Shown here in pieces: positions 9,161 to 16,835 of a stretch of 42,552 nt of DNA. Positions within the stretch are counted from its first letter, which is position 1. The number at the start of each line of letters is the position of its first letter. Made by a program: the position numbers and the translations under genes. The DNA lies in assembly GCA_902789735.1 (NCBI GenBank), contig CADAOZ010000021.1, positions 1-42,552 on the forward strand. The letters are read 5' to 3'. Under the pieces are notes generated by a model. The model saw only the letters and a list, made by a program, of their open reading frames with translations. It was not told the DNA's origin and made no database searches. The DNA is from an uncultured Lachnospiraceae bacterium (GTDB lineage: Bacteria > Bacillota > Clostridia > Lachnospirales > Lachnospiraceae).

Positions 9161-11359
9161 TTATTCATCCTTCAGGTACTCTGTCAGATCTCCTGTAAAC
9201 GTACCGGCCTCATAGGTGTTCCCGTTTACGATCGTGACCCGCAGGGTGGCTGTCACATCTGTCAGGTCGAGTCCGCTCACATCCAGGTCTCCTGACCAGG
9301 TCATCTCATAGCTTTCCGGCGTTTCTTCCCCGCCGGCTTCCTCCGCCGTCTGCTCCGCTGCTTTTTCTTCCGCCGCCTTATCCGCTTCCTGCGCTTCTTC
9401 GGCAGCCAGATCCAGCTTCCGGATGTCATCCGGCGCGCTGTTGCTGTACAGTTCCAGCTCTACTTTCATGAACTCTTCTTTCAGGGATTTGAACTTGTAG
9501 GCCTTCACATGAAGGATATCCGGATCCCCTGTTCTGTAATAATCCACAGTGGCGGTGGCCTGGACCTGATCCATCAGTTCCTCCGTCACCTGAATATCTG
9601 CAAGCTTATCCATGAAGTCGGACTTATGGCTGAGTTTTTCCTGTAATTCCGCATAGCCCAGCTGTTCCACCAGGGTATCCTGCTCCGAGAACAGGTTGGT
9701 CCCCAGGCCCAGCCGGTCGCCCTCGATCCGGACGCCCATGGCTGCCAGCGTCGTAGGGAACAGATCCAAGGTGCTGTATTCCCTGCGCCGGCCGGGATCT
9801 GCCGGCTCCACAGCGGGATTAATGACCGTGCAGTAGGTCTTTCTGGCATAGGCGGGATCCACGGGATCACAGAAATCCGAGTCCATGGTCGTATGGTCTC
9901 CGCACAGAATGATCGTCGTATTCTCGTAAAAATCCTGTTCCTGGATCCATCGGACAAATTCCGACACCTGCCTGCTGCTGCAGGCGATCGCGTTGGCGTA
10001 CTTGTTATCTCCGAAATCATCCCTGCACAGGTCACATGTATAACCATCCTCAAAATGGGTATCCACGGTCAGCAGCGTCAGATTAAAAGGCTGATCCGAC
10101 GCAGACAGCTCCTGCAGCCTTGCTTTGGCCACCTGGAAGAGCATCAGGTCCTCAAAGCCCCAGAAATGGTGGTAGCCCTCCGGAATCAGGCCGTTCTCCA
10201 GACAGTAATAATAATCCAGGATCCCGAAATGCCCGTGCTCGGTATAATAAAGCTCCCGGCCGCCGAAAGCGCCGTCGGATCCCATGATGATCTCCTGCCG
10301 ATAGCCCTGATCCTCCAGGATATCTCCCAGGACTGTGGCGTTCTGATAAAAATGCTCCTGGGTATCCATCCAGTTGAATCGGCCCTTATTGGTCAAAAAG
10401 GCGCTGTCAAGGGTCACCTTGAGGGGCAGACCGCTGGACTGGGCCAGCATACCGGCTATGGTATAGCTGGTCTCGTTGAAGACAAGACCTCCGTTGAGCC
10501 CTTCCTCACTGCCGGAAAAATCTTCATTTTCCTGTGCCAGTTCCGTCAGCTCGGGAATGTAATCATCCTCAAAAGCGCCGCCGTGCTCATAATCTGTAAA
10601 GGTGTTTTCCATGGACTCCAGGAAAATATAGACCAGATTCCGTTTCTTCTCCGGAAATTCCATGGCTGTCGCGGCCGGATCGGCATAATTCTCTTCAATA
10701 AAGGGATCGTCATTGGTCTGGTTACGGATAAAGGTACCTATTCCCAGCCTGTGCCAGGCGATCCCGCACTCCGCCAGGATGACCAGAACCGAGAGCAGAG
10801 CGACCGTCTGTTTGAGTCTGAAGAATGCTTTTTTGCCCTGGTTCCGGACCGCATAGACAATGCAGAGCACCAGCAGCACCAGGGAAGGCAGCAGACATGT
10901 CAGCAGGAATCCTTCAATGATCCCGCCGCCGGTTCCTTCGATCGGGGCTGTCAGATGATAAATCGTCTCCTCGATATTGAGCCTGGGCCAGGTCTTATAG
11001 GCCCAGCGGGAGGTCAGTCCCAGAAAGACCGCCAGCACAAACAGCAGGATGGTAAACACCGTCCCGGCAATGCCTGCGGCCGTCGGTTTTTTCTTTCTGA
11101 CGCGGCGCCTCCTTTTCCGCTTCCCCGTTCGCGCGGAACGGTCCGCATTGTGTTTTCCGGCTGCTTTATGCGTGTTTTGCTTTTTGCCGCCTTGCTTTGC
11201 GCTTCTTGTTTTGACGCTCTGCGCTGCACCTGCAGTGGCTTCTTTACTCTGTGCTTCTGCAGGTTGTTTGATTTCTGTGCTGTTTACTGTTTCCGGATTT
11301 TTTGCAGTTTCTTTTTCTTCTGTTCTCAGATTTTTGTTGTCTTCTGTGTTTCCAGACAT
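9161..11359 (-). CDS. LtaS/MdoB-like sulfatase-fold phosphoglycerol transferase
   Basis: A 732-residue membrane enzyme of the alkaline-phosphatase/sulfatase superfamily, related to lipoteichoic acid synthase and OpgB/MdoB. After a long basic, Lys/Arg-rich cytoplasmic N-terminus (about 90 residues) there are three hydrophobic segments (about 97-115, 148-170, 185-202) and then the extracellular catalytic domain. Visible metal and active-site elements: LVYIFLESMEN (metal-binding Glu), FNETSYTIAGMLAQ (candidate nucleophile Thr), LTVDTHFEDGY and IILCGDHTTMDSDF (Asp-His pair). An acidic E/A-rich linker and a short beta-rich tail follow. I placed the start at ATG 11359, which has AAAGGA about 8 bases upstream, rather than 16 codons earlier where no ribosome binding site is seen. 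First gene of an operon with LCP and VanZ. Likely transfers phosphoglycerol to a glycan or lipid; the acceptor is unknown. Confidence 0.88.
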   Translation of the reverse strand: MSGNTEDNKNLRTEEKETAKNPETVNSTEIKQPAEAQSKEATAGAAQSVKTRSAKQGGKKQNTHKAAGKHNADRSARTGKRKRRRRVRKKKPTAAGIAGTVFTILLFVLAVFLGLTSRWAYKTWPRLNIEETIYHLTAPIEGTGGGIIEGFLLTCLLPSLVLLVLCIVYAVRNQGKKAFFRLKQTVALLSVLVILAECGIAWHRLGIGTFIRNQTNDDPFIEENYADPAATAMEFPEKKRNLVYIFLESMENTFTDYEHGGAFEDDYIPELTELAQENEDFSGSEEGLNGGLVFNETSYTIAGMLAQSSGLPLKVTLDSAFLTNKGRFNWMDTQEHFYQNATVLGDILEDQGYRQEIIMGSDGAFGGRELYYTEHGHFGILDYYYCLENGLIPEGYHHFWGFEDLMLFQVAKARLQELSASDQPFNLTLLTVDTHFEDGYTCDLCRDDFGDNKYANAIACSSRQVSEFVRWIQEQDFYENTTIILCGDHTTMDSDFCDPVDPAYARKTYCTVINPAVEPADPGRRREYSTLDLFPTTLAAMGVRIEGDRLGLGTNLFSEQDTLVEQLGYAELQEKLSHKSDFMDKLADIQVTEELMDQVQATATVDYYRTGDPDILHVKAYKFKSLKEEFMKVELELYSNSAPDDIRKLDLAAEEAQEADKAAEEKAAEQTAEEAGGEETPESYEMTWSGDLDVSGLDLTDVTATLRVTIVNGNTYEAGTFTGDLTEYLKDE

Positions 11360-11419
11360 TCTTTTTCCTTTACGGACTCTTTGTCCAATTCTATTACTTC
11401 TGATCATGTATATCTAAAA

Positions 11420-11447
11420 AGTATACTGACCTTTTTGGGTTTTTCAA
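11420..11447 (-). promoter_or_regulatory. Sigma-A-type promoter for the LtaS-like/LCP/VanZ operon
   Basis: On the minus strand TTGAAA (11447-11442) and TATACT (11425-11420) are spaced by 16 bp; each matches the consensus at five of six positions. It lies about 60 bp before the ATG at 11359. The rest of the 317-bp gap to the divergent acyltransferase (11360-11676) shows no other gene and no convincing plus-strand promoter. Confidence 0.7.
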
Positions 11448-11676
11448 GATTTTTAAGGGTTTGCAGAGGATTTCGGGACAATTTTCCGCCCCTTTGCGCT
11501 CCGGCATACATATTTGGCATTGGCTGTTTCTGCCTGCCTGCAGCCTCCTGTGCTTTTCTTTTCGACCGGAACAGGGTATATTGATATTGTACGGATGCAT
11601 CCCGGACCGGCGCATTCCTGATCGATACGCCTTCGGCGAATGCATTTTTATCATTTGATTTTTCGATGCTGTATTC

Positions 11677-12780
11677 ATGTTTTCACAGAAAGGCAGGCCT
11701 GCTTTGCAACAGCTTTCTTCACCGCTCACACCCACCCCGCGCAATTATAATGTTGACCTGATCAAGCTTTTATCCTGTCTGGCCGTGATCGGACTCCATG
11801 TCTTCTATAATAAGAATTCTCTGGCCAGCAGTGTTGTATATTATCTGTGCGGTTTCTCCGTTCCGTCCTTCTTCATGTCCACCGGTTATTTTGTCATGAA
11901 CCGAAACACAGCGGACCGGGCCTACGCGGTCCGTAAGTTTCTGGGACTGCTGCGGCTCCTGCTGCTCTGGGATGTGCTGGAGTATGGCGTCCGGGTGATC
12001 ATCCGGGCAGCCCGGGGGCAGGATCTGTCGTCCTTCGGGCCTGTCGGCCTGGTCAAAGCGATCCTGCGCAGTATCCTGCAGAAGGGCGTTCTATGGGAGA
12101 CAATGTGGCATTTCTGGTATCTGGCAGCTCTGATGATCCTCTATCTGCTGCTGCCGCTGCTGTACAGACTATACATCGGAGAGACAGCGCCGGAGGAACG
12201 GTTCGGAAGTCTGGTCCCTCTCTGGGCGGCTCTGGTTCTGGTCGGCGTCCTGGCCCAGCTGATCTCCTACTGTATCGGCCAGCCCTTCCAGAAATTCTTC
12301 TGCCAGGCATTCCGTCTCTGGACCTGGCTGCAGTATCTGGTTCTGGGCGGTCTGGCGCCCCGCTTCCGGGCGGCTGTGGAGAAGCGCCTGCCGCTCCCGC
12401 TGCACGGCTTTGCCCTGCTGCTGATGACTGTCTTTGTCATGGCATATCAGAACATCGCGGGCCGGCTCCTGCTGCACAATCTGTATGCGGAATATTTCTA
12501 CGATGACGCTTTTACCGTCCTTTGGGTCCTGCTGCTGTACATCTTCCTGCTGCGGATCACAATCCCCGGCCTCCTGCATCGGATCCTGGAGATCCTCAGT
12601 CCCCTGACCCTGGGTATCTATATTGTGCACCCTCTGGTCCTGAAGGCTGTACGGACCTACTATCCGGTGGCTGGTCTGAAGGTCGCTCTGCTGACCTACC
12701 TGGCCGTGTTCACCGCTTCCGCCCTCAGTGTCCTGATCATGAGCAAGATCCCCGTCATCCGCAGGCTGGTATCCGCCTGA
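11677..12780 (+). CDS. Acyltransferase family 3 membrane protein
   Basis: A 367-residue polytopic membrane protein of the OafA/WecH-like acyltransferase-3 family, with about ten hydrophobic segments. The typical beginning RNYNVDLIKLLSCLAVIGLH carries the conserved membrane His, and a later loop has WHFWYLAALMILYLLLP. Such enzymes O-acetylate or otherwise acylate surface polysaccharides and lipids. It is the only plus-strand gene between the two minus-strand envelope clusters and ends at a perfect terminator. The start is uncertain: ATG 11677 has no ribosome binding site, whereas an in-frame TTG at 11704 is preceded by AAAGG; either leaves the conserved domain intact. Confidence 0.87.
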   Translation: MFSQKGRPALQQLSSPLTPTPRNYNVDLIKLLSCLAVIGLHVFYNKNSLASSVVYYLCGFSVPSFFMSTGYFVMNRNTADRAYAVRKFLGLLRLLLLWDVLEYGVRVIIRAARGQDLSSFGPVGLVKAILRSILQKGVLWETMWHFWYLAALMILYLLLPLLYRLYIGETAPEERFGSLVPLWAALVLVGVLAQLISYCIGQPFQKFFCQAFRLWTWLQYLVLGGLAPRFRAAVEKRLPLPLHGFALLLMTVFVMAYQNIAGRLLLHNLYAEYFYDDAFTVLWVLLLYIFLLRITIPGLLHRILEILSPLTLGIYIVHPLVLKAVRTYYPVAGLKVALLTYLAVFTASALSVLIMSKIPVIRRLVSA

Positions 12781-12786
12781 GAGGCG

Positions 12787-12833
12787 GACCAACACCCCTG
12801 TGTGCGACCAACACCCCTGGGGTCTCGGTCACC
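12787..12833 (+). repeat. 25-bp near-palindromic repeat, two plus-oriented copies
   Basis: Two copies (from 12787, truncated, and 12806, full) begin 6 bp after the acyltransferase stop codon, 19 bp apart. The unit is left half GACCAACACCCC, a central T, and a right half related to GGGGTYGTGGTC, so each copy is a quasi-palindrome able to form a hairpin. Further copies lie at 12951-13069 (opposite orientation) and 28121-28442. Confidence 0.85.
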
Positions 12834-12850
12834 TGTCCCTTAAATACAAC

Positions 12851-12880
12851 GGCTCCCGTCAGATGACGGGAGCCCTTTTT
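12851..12880 (+). terminator. Rho-independent terminator of the acyltransferase gene
   Basis: A perfect 10-bp stem GGCTCCCGTC / GACGGGAGCC with loop AGAT is followed by CTTTTT. It lies 70 bp after the stop codon, just beyond the two forward 25-bp repeats. Confidence 0.9.
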
Positions 12881-12950
12881 GCTTCAAAGGAGCGGCCAGA
12901 GCCTCGGGTTCCGATGCTCTGTTCCTGTTATTCAGTTCCGGGTATCCGCA

Positions 12951-13069
12951 GGACCGCTGCCTCTGGGGTATTGGTCACCTCTGGGGTGTTGGTCAGCCCA
13001 ACGCCAGATGGACCGCAACCTCAGGGGTATTGGTCAACCCACGGAACCACAACCCCAGGGGTGTTGGTC
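12951..13069 (-). repeat. 25-bp near-palindromic repeat, four minus-oriented copies
   Basis: Copies at about 12951-12976, 12976-12994 (partial), 13011-13035 and 13045-13069. Read on the minus strand they begin with GACCAAYACCCC and so follow, in sense orientation, the stop codon of the minus-strand gene at 13075; the nearest copy starts 5 bp past the stop. Together with the plus-oriented copies at 12787-12833 the elements point toward each other, as the two genes do. Confidence 0.85.
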
Positions 13070-13074
13070 AGCTC

Positions 13075-14529
13075 TCAGGTCATGTATATGAATTTGCCGC
13101 TGTCTTCCACTTCTGCTTTGTCGGCTTTGAAGTCGGTCAGGACTGCGCCCAGGATGGAGATGCCAAGGGACTGGAGCTGTTCTACTGTGCCGCGGACGCG
13201 GCTGCGGATCACGCGGCGGTCTTTGTGGGTAACTGCCAGGATGGCGGCGTGGGTGAGGCAGCCCAGTGTCAGGGTGTCGGCACTGCTGCCGGCAGCTGCC
13301 GTGCTGCACAGTACCAGGTCGTATTCGGCGGAGGCGTACCGCAGCAGGTCCGCCATTCTCTCACTTCCGAGCAGCTCGGCGCTGTTCCGGGAAGCTTTCC
13401 CTGCGGGCATGAAATCAATGCCGTATTTTTTACTGCGAAGGACGAACCGGGTCCAGTCTTCCTCTTCCTCGCGCAGCCAGGCGGAGAGTCCGTCTGCCGC
13501 GATCTCATCCGGTATCCCCAGCTTTTTGAACAGGGTGCCGTGGTGCATGTCGGTGTCGATCAGCAGAATACGGCGTCCGGCTCTGGCAAAGGAAATGGCA
13601 AGGGCTGCAGCCAGGTCCTCCCCCCGGCCGCCCGCTTCGGCGTCCGTGACCATGAGGACATTGCCGGCCTGCCGCTGTTCCAGCAGCCAGGAAGTACGGG
13701 TCCGCAGAGCTCTGACGGCTTCCGTTTCCACGTGCGCCGGTACAATGGGCGCCGTTTTCTGCCCGGGATCCTCCTTGCGATGGTCCCTGCCGGCAGGCAG
13801 GGCAGGAAGAGACAGGGCTGTCTTCTCTGCGCCTCCTTCCCGGGGCAGGACACCCAGCATGGTCAGTCCCAGCGCATCTTCCACATCTGCGCTGCCCCGG
13901 ACCGTACGGTCCAGAACCGCCAGGAGCAGAAGGGCAAGGATCATCAGCAGGGCGCCGGTGCCGGCCGCTTTCAATACCGTTTTTCTGGTACCGGCGTTAC
14001 CGGCCTGCATATTGGTATAGGGGTGGTCCACCTCTTCGATCCGTCCTTCTCCCACGATGGGCACCAGAATCCCGGGGGCCTTGTCGATCATGTCTTTTAC
14101 GATGGCTTCGGAAGTCTCACTGGAAGCATCGCTGACGGTGATCCGGAATATATAGGTGTTTTCCAGCTGTGATACAGAAATCCTGCCATACAGGGCGGTA
14201 TAGTCCATATCCAGATTCAGATCATTGATCACTGTATTGAGCAGCTCCTGGCTCTTGCAGATGGAGGCGTAGGTGGCCGTCAGGGTCGTCAGATACGCCT
14301 GTCCCTGCGCAGAAGTTGAATCCACCTTCTGGTCCTCTCCCGCTTTGACCATCATATAACCGGTCGTCCGATAGAGCGGGGCATCTGACTGCTTACTGTA
14401 TACATATCCAAACGCGCCTGCCAGAATGGCTGCCGCCAAAATCCACAGGATCCCCCTCTTGAGAACAGAAAAGAGCCTGCGGAAATCAATATATCTTTCC
14501 TCCTGTCGGCTTCTGTTTTCTTTATCCAC
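13075..14529 (-). CDS. Wzz/CpsC-type chain-length protein fused to a degenerate BY-kinase domain
   Basis: A 484-residue protein predicted to regulate polysaccharide chain length. Order: cytoplasmic start, first membrane helix (about 26-44), extracellular Wzz loop, second helix (about 186-207), then a cytoplasmic CapB/CpsD-like domain (about 265-484). In that domain Walker A' is good (ILLIDTDMHHG, 321-331), but Walker A reads DAEAGGRGED (296-305) with no Lys-Ser/Thr. Walker B reads YDLVLCSTAA (403-412), with Ser409 where the Asp should be. C-terminal tyrosines are nearly absent (one, in KFIYMT). It is therefore probably not an active tyrosine kinase. The start is GTG 14529 because AAGGAGG lies 7 bases upstream; an in-frame ATG 17 codons earlier has no such site. 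Last gene of the glycan operon. Confidence 0.85.
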   Translation of the reverse strand: MDKENRSRQEERYIDFRRLFSVLKRGILWILAAAILAGAFGYVYSKQSDAPLYRTTGYMMVKAGEDQKVDSTSAQGQAYLTTLTATYASICKSQELLNTVINDLNLDMDYTALYGRISVSQLENTYIFRITVSDASSETSEAIVKDMIDKAPGILVPIVGEGRIEEVDHPYTNMQAGNAGTRKTVLKAAGTGALLMILALLLLAVLDRTVRGSADVEDALGLTMLGVLPREGGAEKTALSLPALPAGRDHRKEDPGQKTAPIVPAHVETEAVRALRTRTSWLLEQRQAGNVLMVTDAEAGGRGEDLAAALAISFARAGRRILLIDTDMHHGTLFKKLGIPDEIAADGLSAWLREEEEDWTRFVLRSKKYGIDFMPAGKASRNSAELLGSERMADLLRYASAEYDLVLCSTAAAGSSADTLTLGCLTHAAILAVTHKDRRVIRSRVRGTVEQLQSLGISILGAVLTDFKADKAEVEDSGKFIYMT

Positions 14530-14637
14530 TATGCATCCTCCTTTTGAGAATTCCCCATGCACTCCATGCACGGTACGCACATCCCGCAGTGCCTGCCGGA
14601 TATGCTGTATCTGCCTGCAGCTGCATCTTATGGTGAA

Positions 14638-14748
14638 CTTCTGTCATCTGCTGTGAAACACGCAGGAACACATCCTGCAGCAGCCTTCCGTCGTCTGCTG
14701 TAAATGCATACGATCACGTCTCACAGCGACCTTCCGTTATCTGCTGTA
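14638..14748 (-). repeat. 46/47-bp tandem repeat at the 3' end of the second BY-kinase-like gene
   Basis: Three copies with an 18-bp core, on the minus strand TACAGCAGATAACGGAAG (14748-14731), TACAGCAGACGACGGAAG (14702-14685) and CACAGCAGATGACAGAAG (14655-14638), spaced 46 and 47 bp. The sequence between cores is also similar. The first copy contains the last codons and stop codon of the 14737-16644 gene, so the array looks like duplication of the gene's own 3' end into the spacer. Confidence 0.75.
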
Positions 14749-16644
14749 ATAAGCAAAGCTGCTGAGGGTGGCTGCGCCGGCCCGGTCCGGATCATAACCG
14801 GACAGGATCAGGCCCAGGACCGGAGATCCTGTGCAGTTGATCTGCTCTATGACCGCGGCTGCGGCCGTTCTTCTGGTCCGGCCGTGGGCGGCCACCAGTA
14901 CCGTGCCGTCGGTCCCGGGTGCCAATGCTGCCGCGTCTGTGGTGACGGCCGCAGGGGGCGCCGCACACAAAACAACATCATAGTTGTCGCCCAGTCCGCG
15001 CAGGATGGCCCGCATGGCCGCGGTCCCCAGAAGCTCGGCGCTGTCCGGCCCTTCTGTGCGGATCGTGCCCGCCGGCAGAAAACTAAAGCCGTATCTGCGC
15101 AGCTTCAAAACGCATTGTCTCCAGTCCGGTACGCTGCCATCCAGACAGTCGGCCAGGCCCCTGCGTCGGCCGGATACACCCAGACCGGCGGTCAGGATCC
15201 CGGTGCGCAGGCCGCAGTCGGCCACCAGTACCCGTCTTCCCTGGGCCGCCAGGGAGACAGCAAGCTTGACAATGATCTCTTCTGTATCTTCTCCGCCGCC
15301 GCAGCCGCAGAGCATAGCCACATTGCCGCCTGTGCCCTGCAGGGCGTGCAGGAAACGGATCCGCAGGGCGCGGTACGTATCCCGGCCCGCTTCGGTTTCC
15401 GATTCCACCGGGTAGCGGTTTTTGTTCTGCTCCTCCGCCTTTGTCCCTGTGGCACTGCGCCTCTCCGCGGAATGCTGTTGTTCAGCGGATTTCTTTGTCC
15501 TCCCGGCATTTCCCGAAGACGTCTCTGTCGTATTTCCGGTAAATTGCTCTGTCCCTTTTTGGTCCGCAGCTGCCGCTGTCCTGACTGTCACCGACCTTCT
15601 GCCGGCTTTTCTCCAGCCGGAAACCGGGGCGGACAGGGTCTCGGGTTTCTGCTGCGCCGCGGTTTCCTCCGCAAAGGCCGCCATTCCTTCCGCAGATGCT
15701 GCGTTTTCCTTCGCAGCCGCTGCAGCTGCCTGTACAGCCCCCGCCGCTTCTTTTACAGATCCGGCAGCTTCCGCTGCGGCTTCGGGATGGCCGTTCTTTT
15801 GTGTATGTTCCGCAGGCGCAGTGTGGGCCGCTTCCTTCTTTCTGCCGCCTGTCACGGCTGTCAGCCGGTCCGTTACGGCTGCGGGCAGGTCGGGCATGTC
15901 CCCTCCCAGCAGGCTTTTCCTGCGCCGGACACTCTGTTCTTCCATAACGGCGCCCAGGATCGGTATCCCCAGTTCCCGGGTCACATCCGTTTCCAGACGG
16001 ATGGACGGATCCAGGAGCCTCGTCACGACCAGCAGAAGAAACATGAGCGCGGCACAGATGGCGGCCCCCATGAAGGCATATTTACGTCTGTTGTCCCGGA
16101 TGGCGCCGCCCTGCAGGGTGGCGTTCCCGATCGGACGGATCGCGCCGACGCCCACCTTTTTCGAGACGATCTCCGGGTAGATCTCGGCCAGTTTGTCGGC
16201 AATATCCAGCGCCGTTTCGGACCGGGCCGCCCGGACGGATACATGCATGATCCGGGACCCCTTCTGGGACTCCACCGTGATGGCGGACCTGAGCCTGGAC
16301 AGACTCCAGTCCAGATGCAGCTCGTCAATGACCTGCTGCAGGACACTGTCCGAAGTGATCACGCTGGTATAGGTATTGATCAGGACTTCCTCCGGTGTCT
16401 CCTCCGAGACGACCATATCCTCCTCTTCACTTTTTTCGGGAAAGAGCATCTCCCCCTGCCTGCTGTAGACCAGAAAATCCACATCCGCTAAATAATAAGC
16501 AGGAAAATCCCTGGAAGCCTTGCCGTAGCCGAAAATCCCTCCGGCCAGAGCGGCCAGCAGGATCCACAGGATACTTTTTTTCATCAAATAGATGACCTGT
16601 CTGAGATCGATCACGATCGATTCACCATCTCTGGATGTTCCCAC
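14737..16644 (-). CDS. Wzz/CpsC-type chain-length protein fused to a second degenerate BY-kinase domain
   Basis: About 635 residues. The first membrane helix is near residues 22-40 (KKSILWILLAALAGGIFGYG), followed by an extracellular Wzz loop, a second helix around residue 190, and a long low-complexity Ala/Glu/Thr-rich cytoplasmic linker (about 255-420). A CapB-like domain follows. Its Walker A position reads CGCGGGEDTEE with no Lys, Walker A' reads VLVADCGLRTG with Gly for the second Asp, and Walker B reads YDVVLCAAPP with Ala for Asp. The C-terminus ends FAYYSR, a minimal Tyr pair. Kinase activity is thus unlikely. GGAGG is 7 bases before GTG 16644; an ATG two codons upstream (16650) is only one base from it and is less favoured. 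Paralogous to the next gene. Confidence 0.85.
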   Translation of the reverse strand: MGTSRDGESIVIDLRQVIYLMKKSILWILLAALAGGIFGYGKASRDFPAYYLADVDFLVYSRQGEMLFPEKSEEEDMVVSEETPEEVLINTYTSVITSDSVLQQVIDELHLDWSLSRLRSAITVESQKGSRIMHVSVRAARSETALDIADKLAEIYPEIVSKKVGVGAIRPIGNATLQGGAIRDNRRKYAFMGAAICAALMFLLLVVTRLLDPSIRLETDVTRELGIPILGAVMEEQSVRRRKSLLGGDMPDLPAAVTDRLTAVTGGRKKEAAHTAPAEHTQKNGHPEAAAEAAGSVKEAAGAVQAAAAAAKENAASAEGMAAFAEETAAQQKPETLSAPVSGWRKAGRRSVTVRTAAAADQKGTEQFTGNTTETSSGNAGRTKKSAEQQHSAERRSATGTKAEEQNKNRYPVESETEAGRDTYRALRIRFLHALQGTGGNVAMLCGCGGGEDTEEIIVKLAVSLAAQGRRVLVADCGLRTGILTAGLGVSGRRRGLADCLDGSVPDWRQCVLKLRRYGFSFLPAGTIRTEGPDSAELLGTAAMRAILRGLGDNYDVVLCAAPPAAVTTDAAALAPGTDGTVLVAAHGRTRRTAAAAVIEQINCTGSPVLGLILSGYDPDRAGAATLSSFAYYSR

Positions 16645-16659
16645 AGTCATTCCTCCGCA

Positions 16660-16692
16660 TCATTCTGCAATCATTCAGCAATCATTCTGCAA
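16660..16692 (-). repeat. 11-bp tandem repeat, three copies, before the Wzz/BY-kinase gene
   Basis: Plus-strand TCATTCTGCAA, TCATTCAGCAA, TCATTCTGCAA in direct succession, directly upstream of the ribosome binding site for the gene starting at 16644. One period equals about one helical turn. Function unknown. Confidence 0.7.
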
Positions 16693-16727
16693 TCGTTGTA
16701 TGTCCGCCCATCCTGCCCTTTGCGGGA

Positions 16728-16832
16728 TCCCTCTGTAAGAATCCTTCCTCTGCGACGGGCGGTGACCTCGCCCAGGCATTCCAGGCATTCGGCCCGGGAG
16801 GGTCCCTCTGTTAAAATCAGGCCCTCTGCCGC
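16728..16832 (-). repeat. Two imperfect copies of a sequence, 75 bp apart, behind the flippase stop codon
   Basis: Plus-strand TCCCTCTGTAAGAATC (16728) and TCCCTCTGTTAAAATC (16803), each continuing into a CCTCTGC block, so about 30 bp are repeated. The upstream copy on the minus strand starts a few bases after the stop codon at 16836. Confidence 0.5.
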
Positions 16833-16835
16833 GGT

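Noticed and set aside
11394..11744. A 116-codon minus-strand frame upstream of the LtaS-like gene
   Set aside because: It overlaps the promoter of that gene and the start of the acyltransferase, and has no recognisable domain or convincing start signal.
12787..13069. CRISPR array
   Set aside because: Copies are irregularly spaced, some truncated, in two orientations, and separated by 0-100 bp without uniform spacers; no cas genes are nearby.
12800..14172. Plus-strand frames running from the repeat region into the Wzz/BY-kinase gene
   Set aside because: They begin in the repeats, lack start signals and run antisense to a clear protein-coding gene.
14737..16644. Active tyrosine kinase call for the Wzz fusion proteins
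   Set aside because: The P-loop lysine and Walker B aspartate are absent in both, so only a degenerate domain is annotated.
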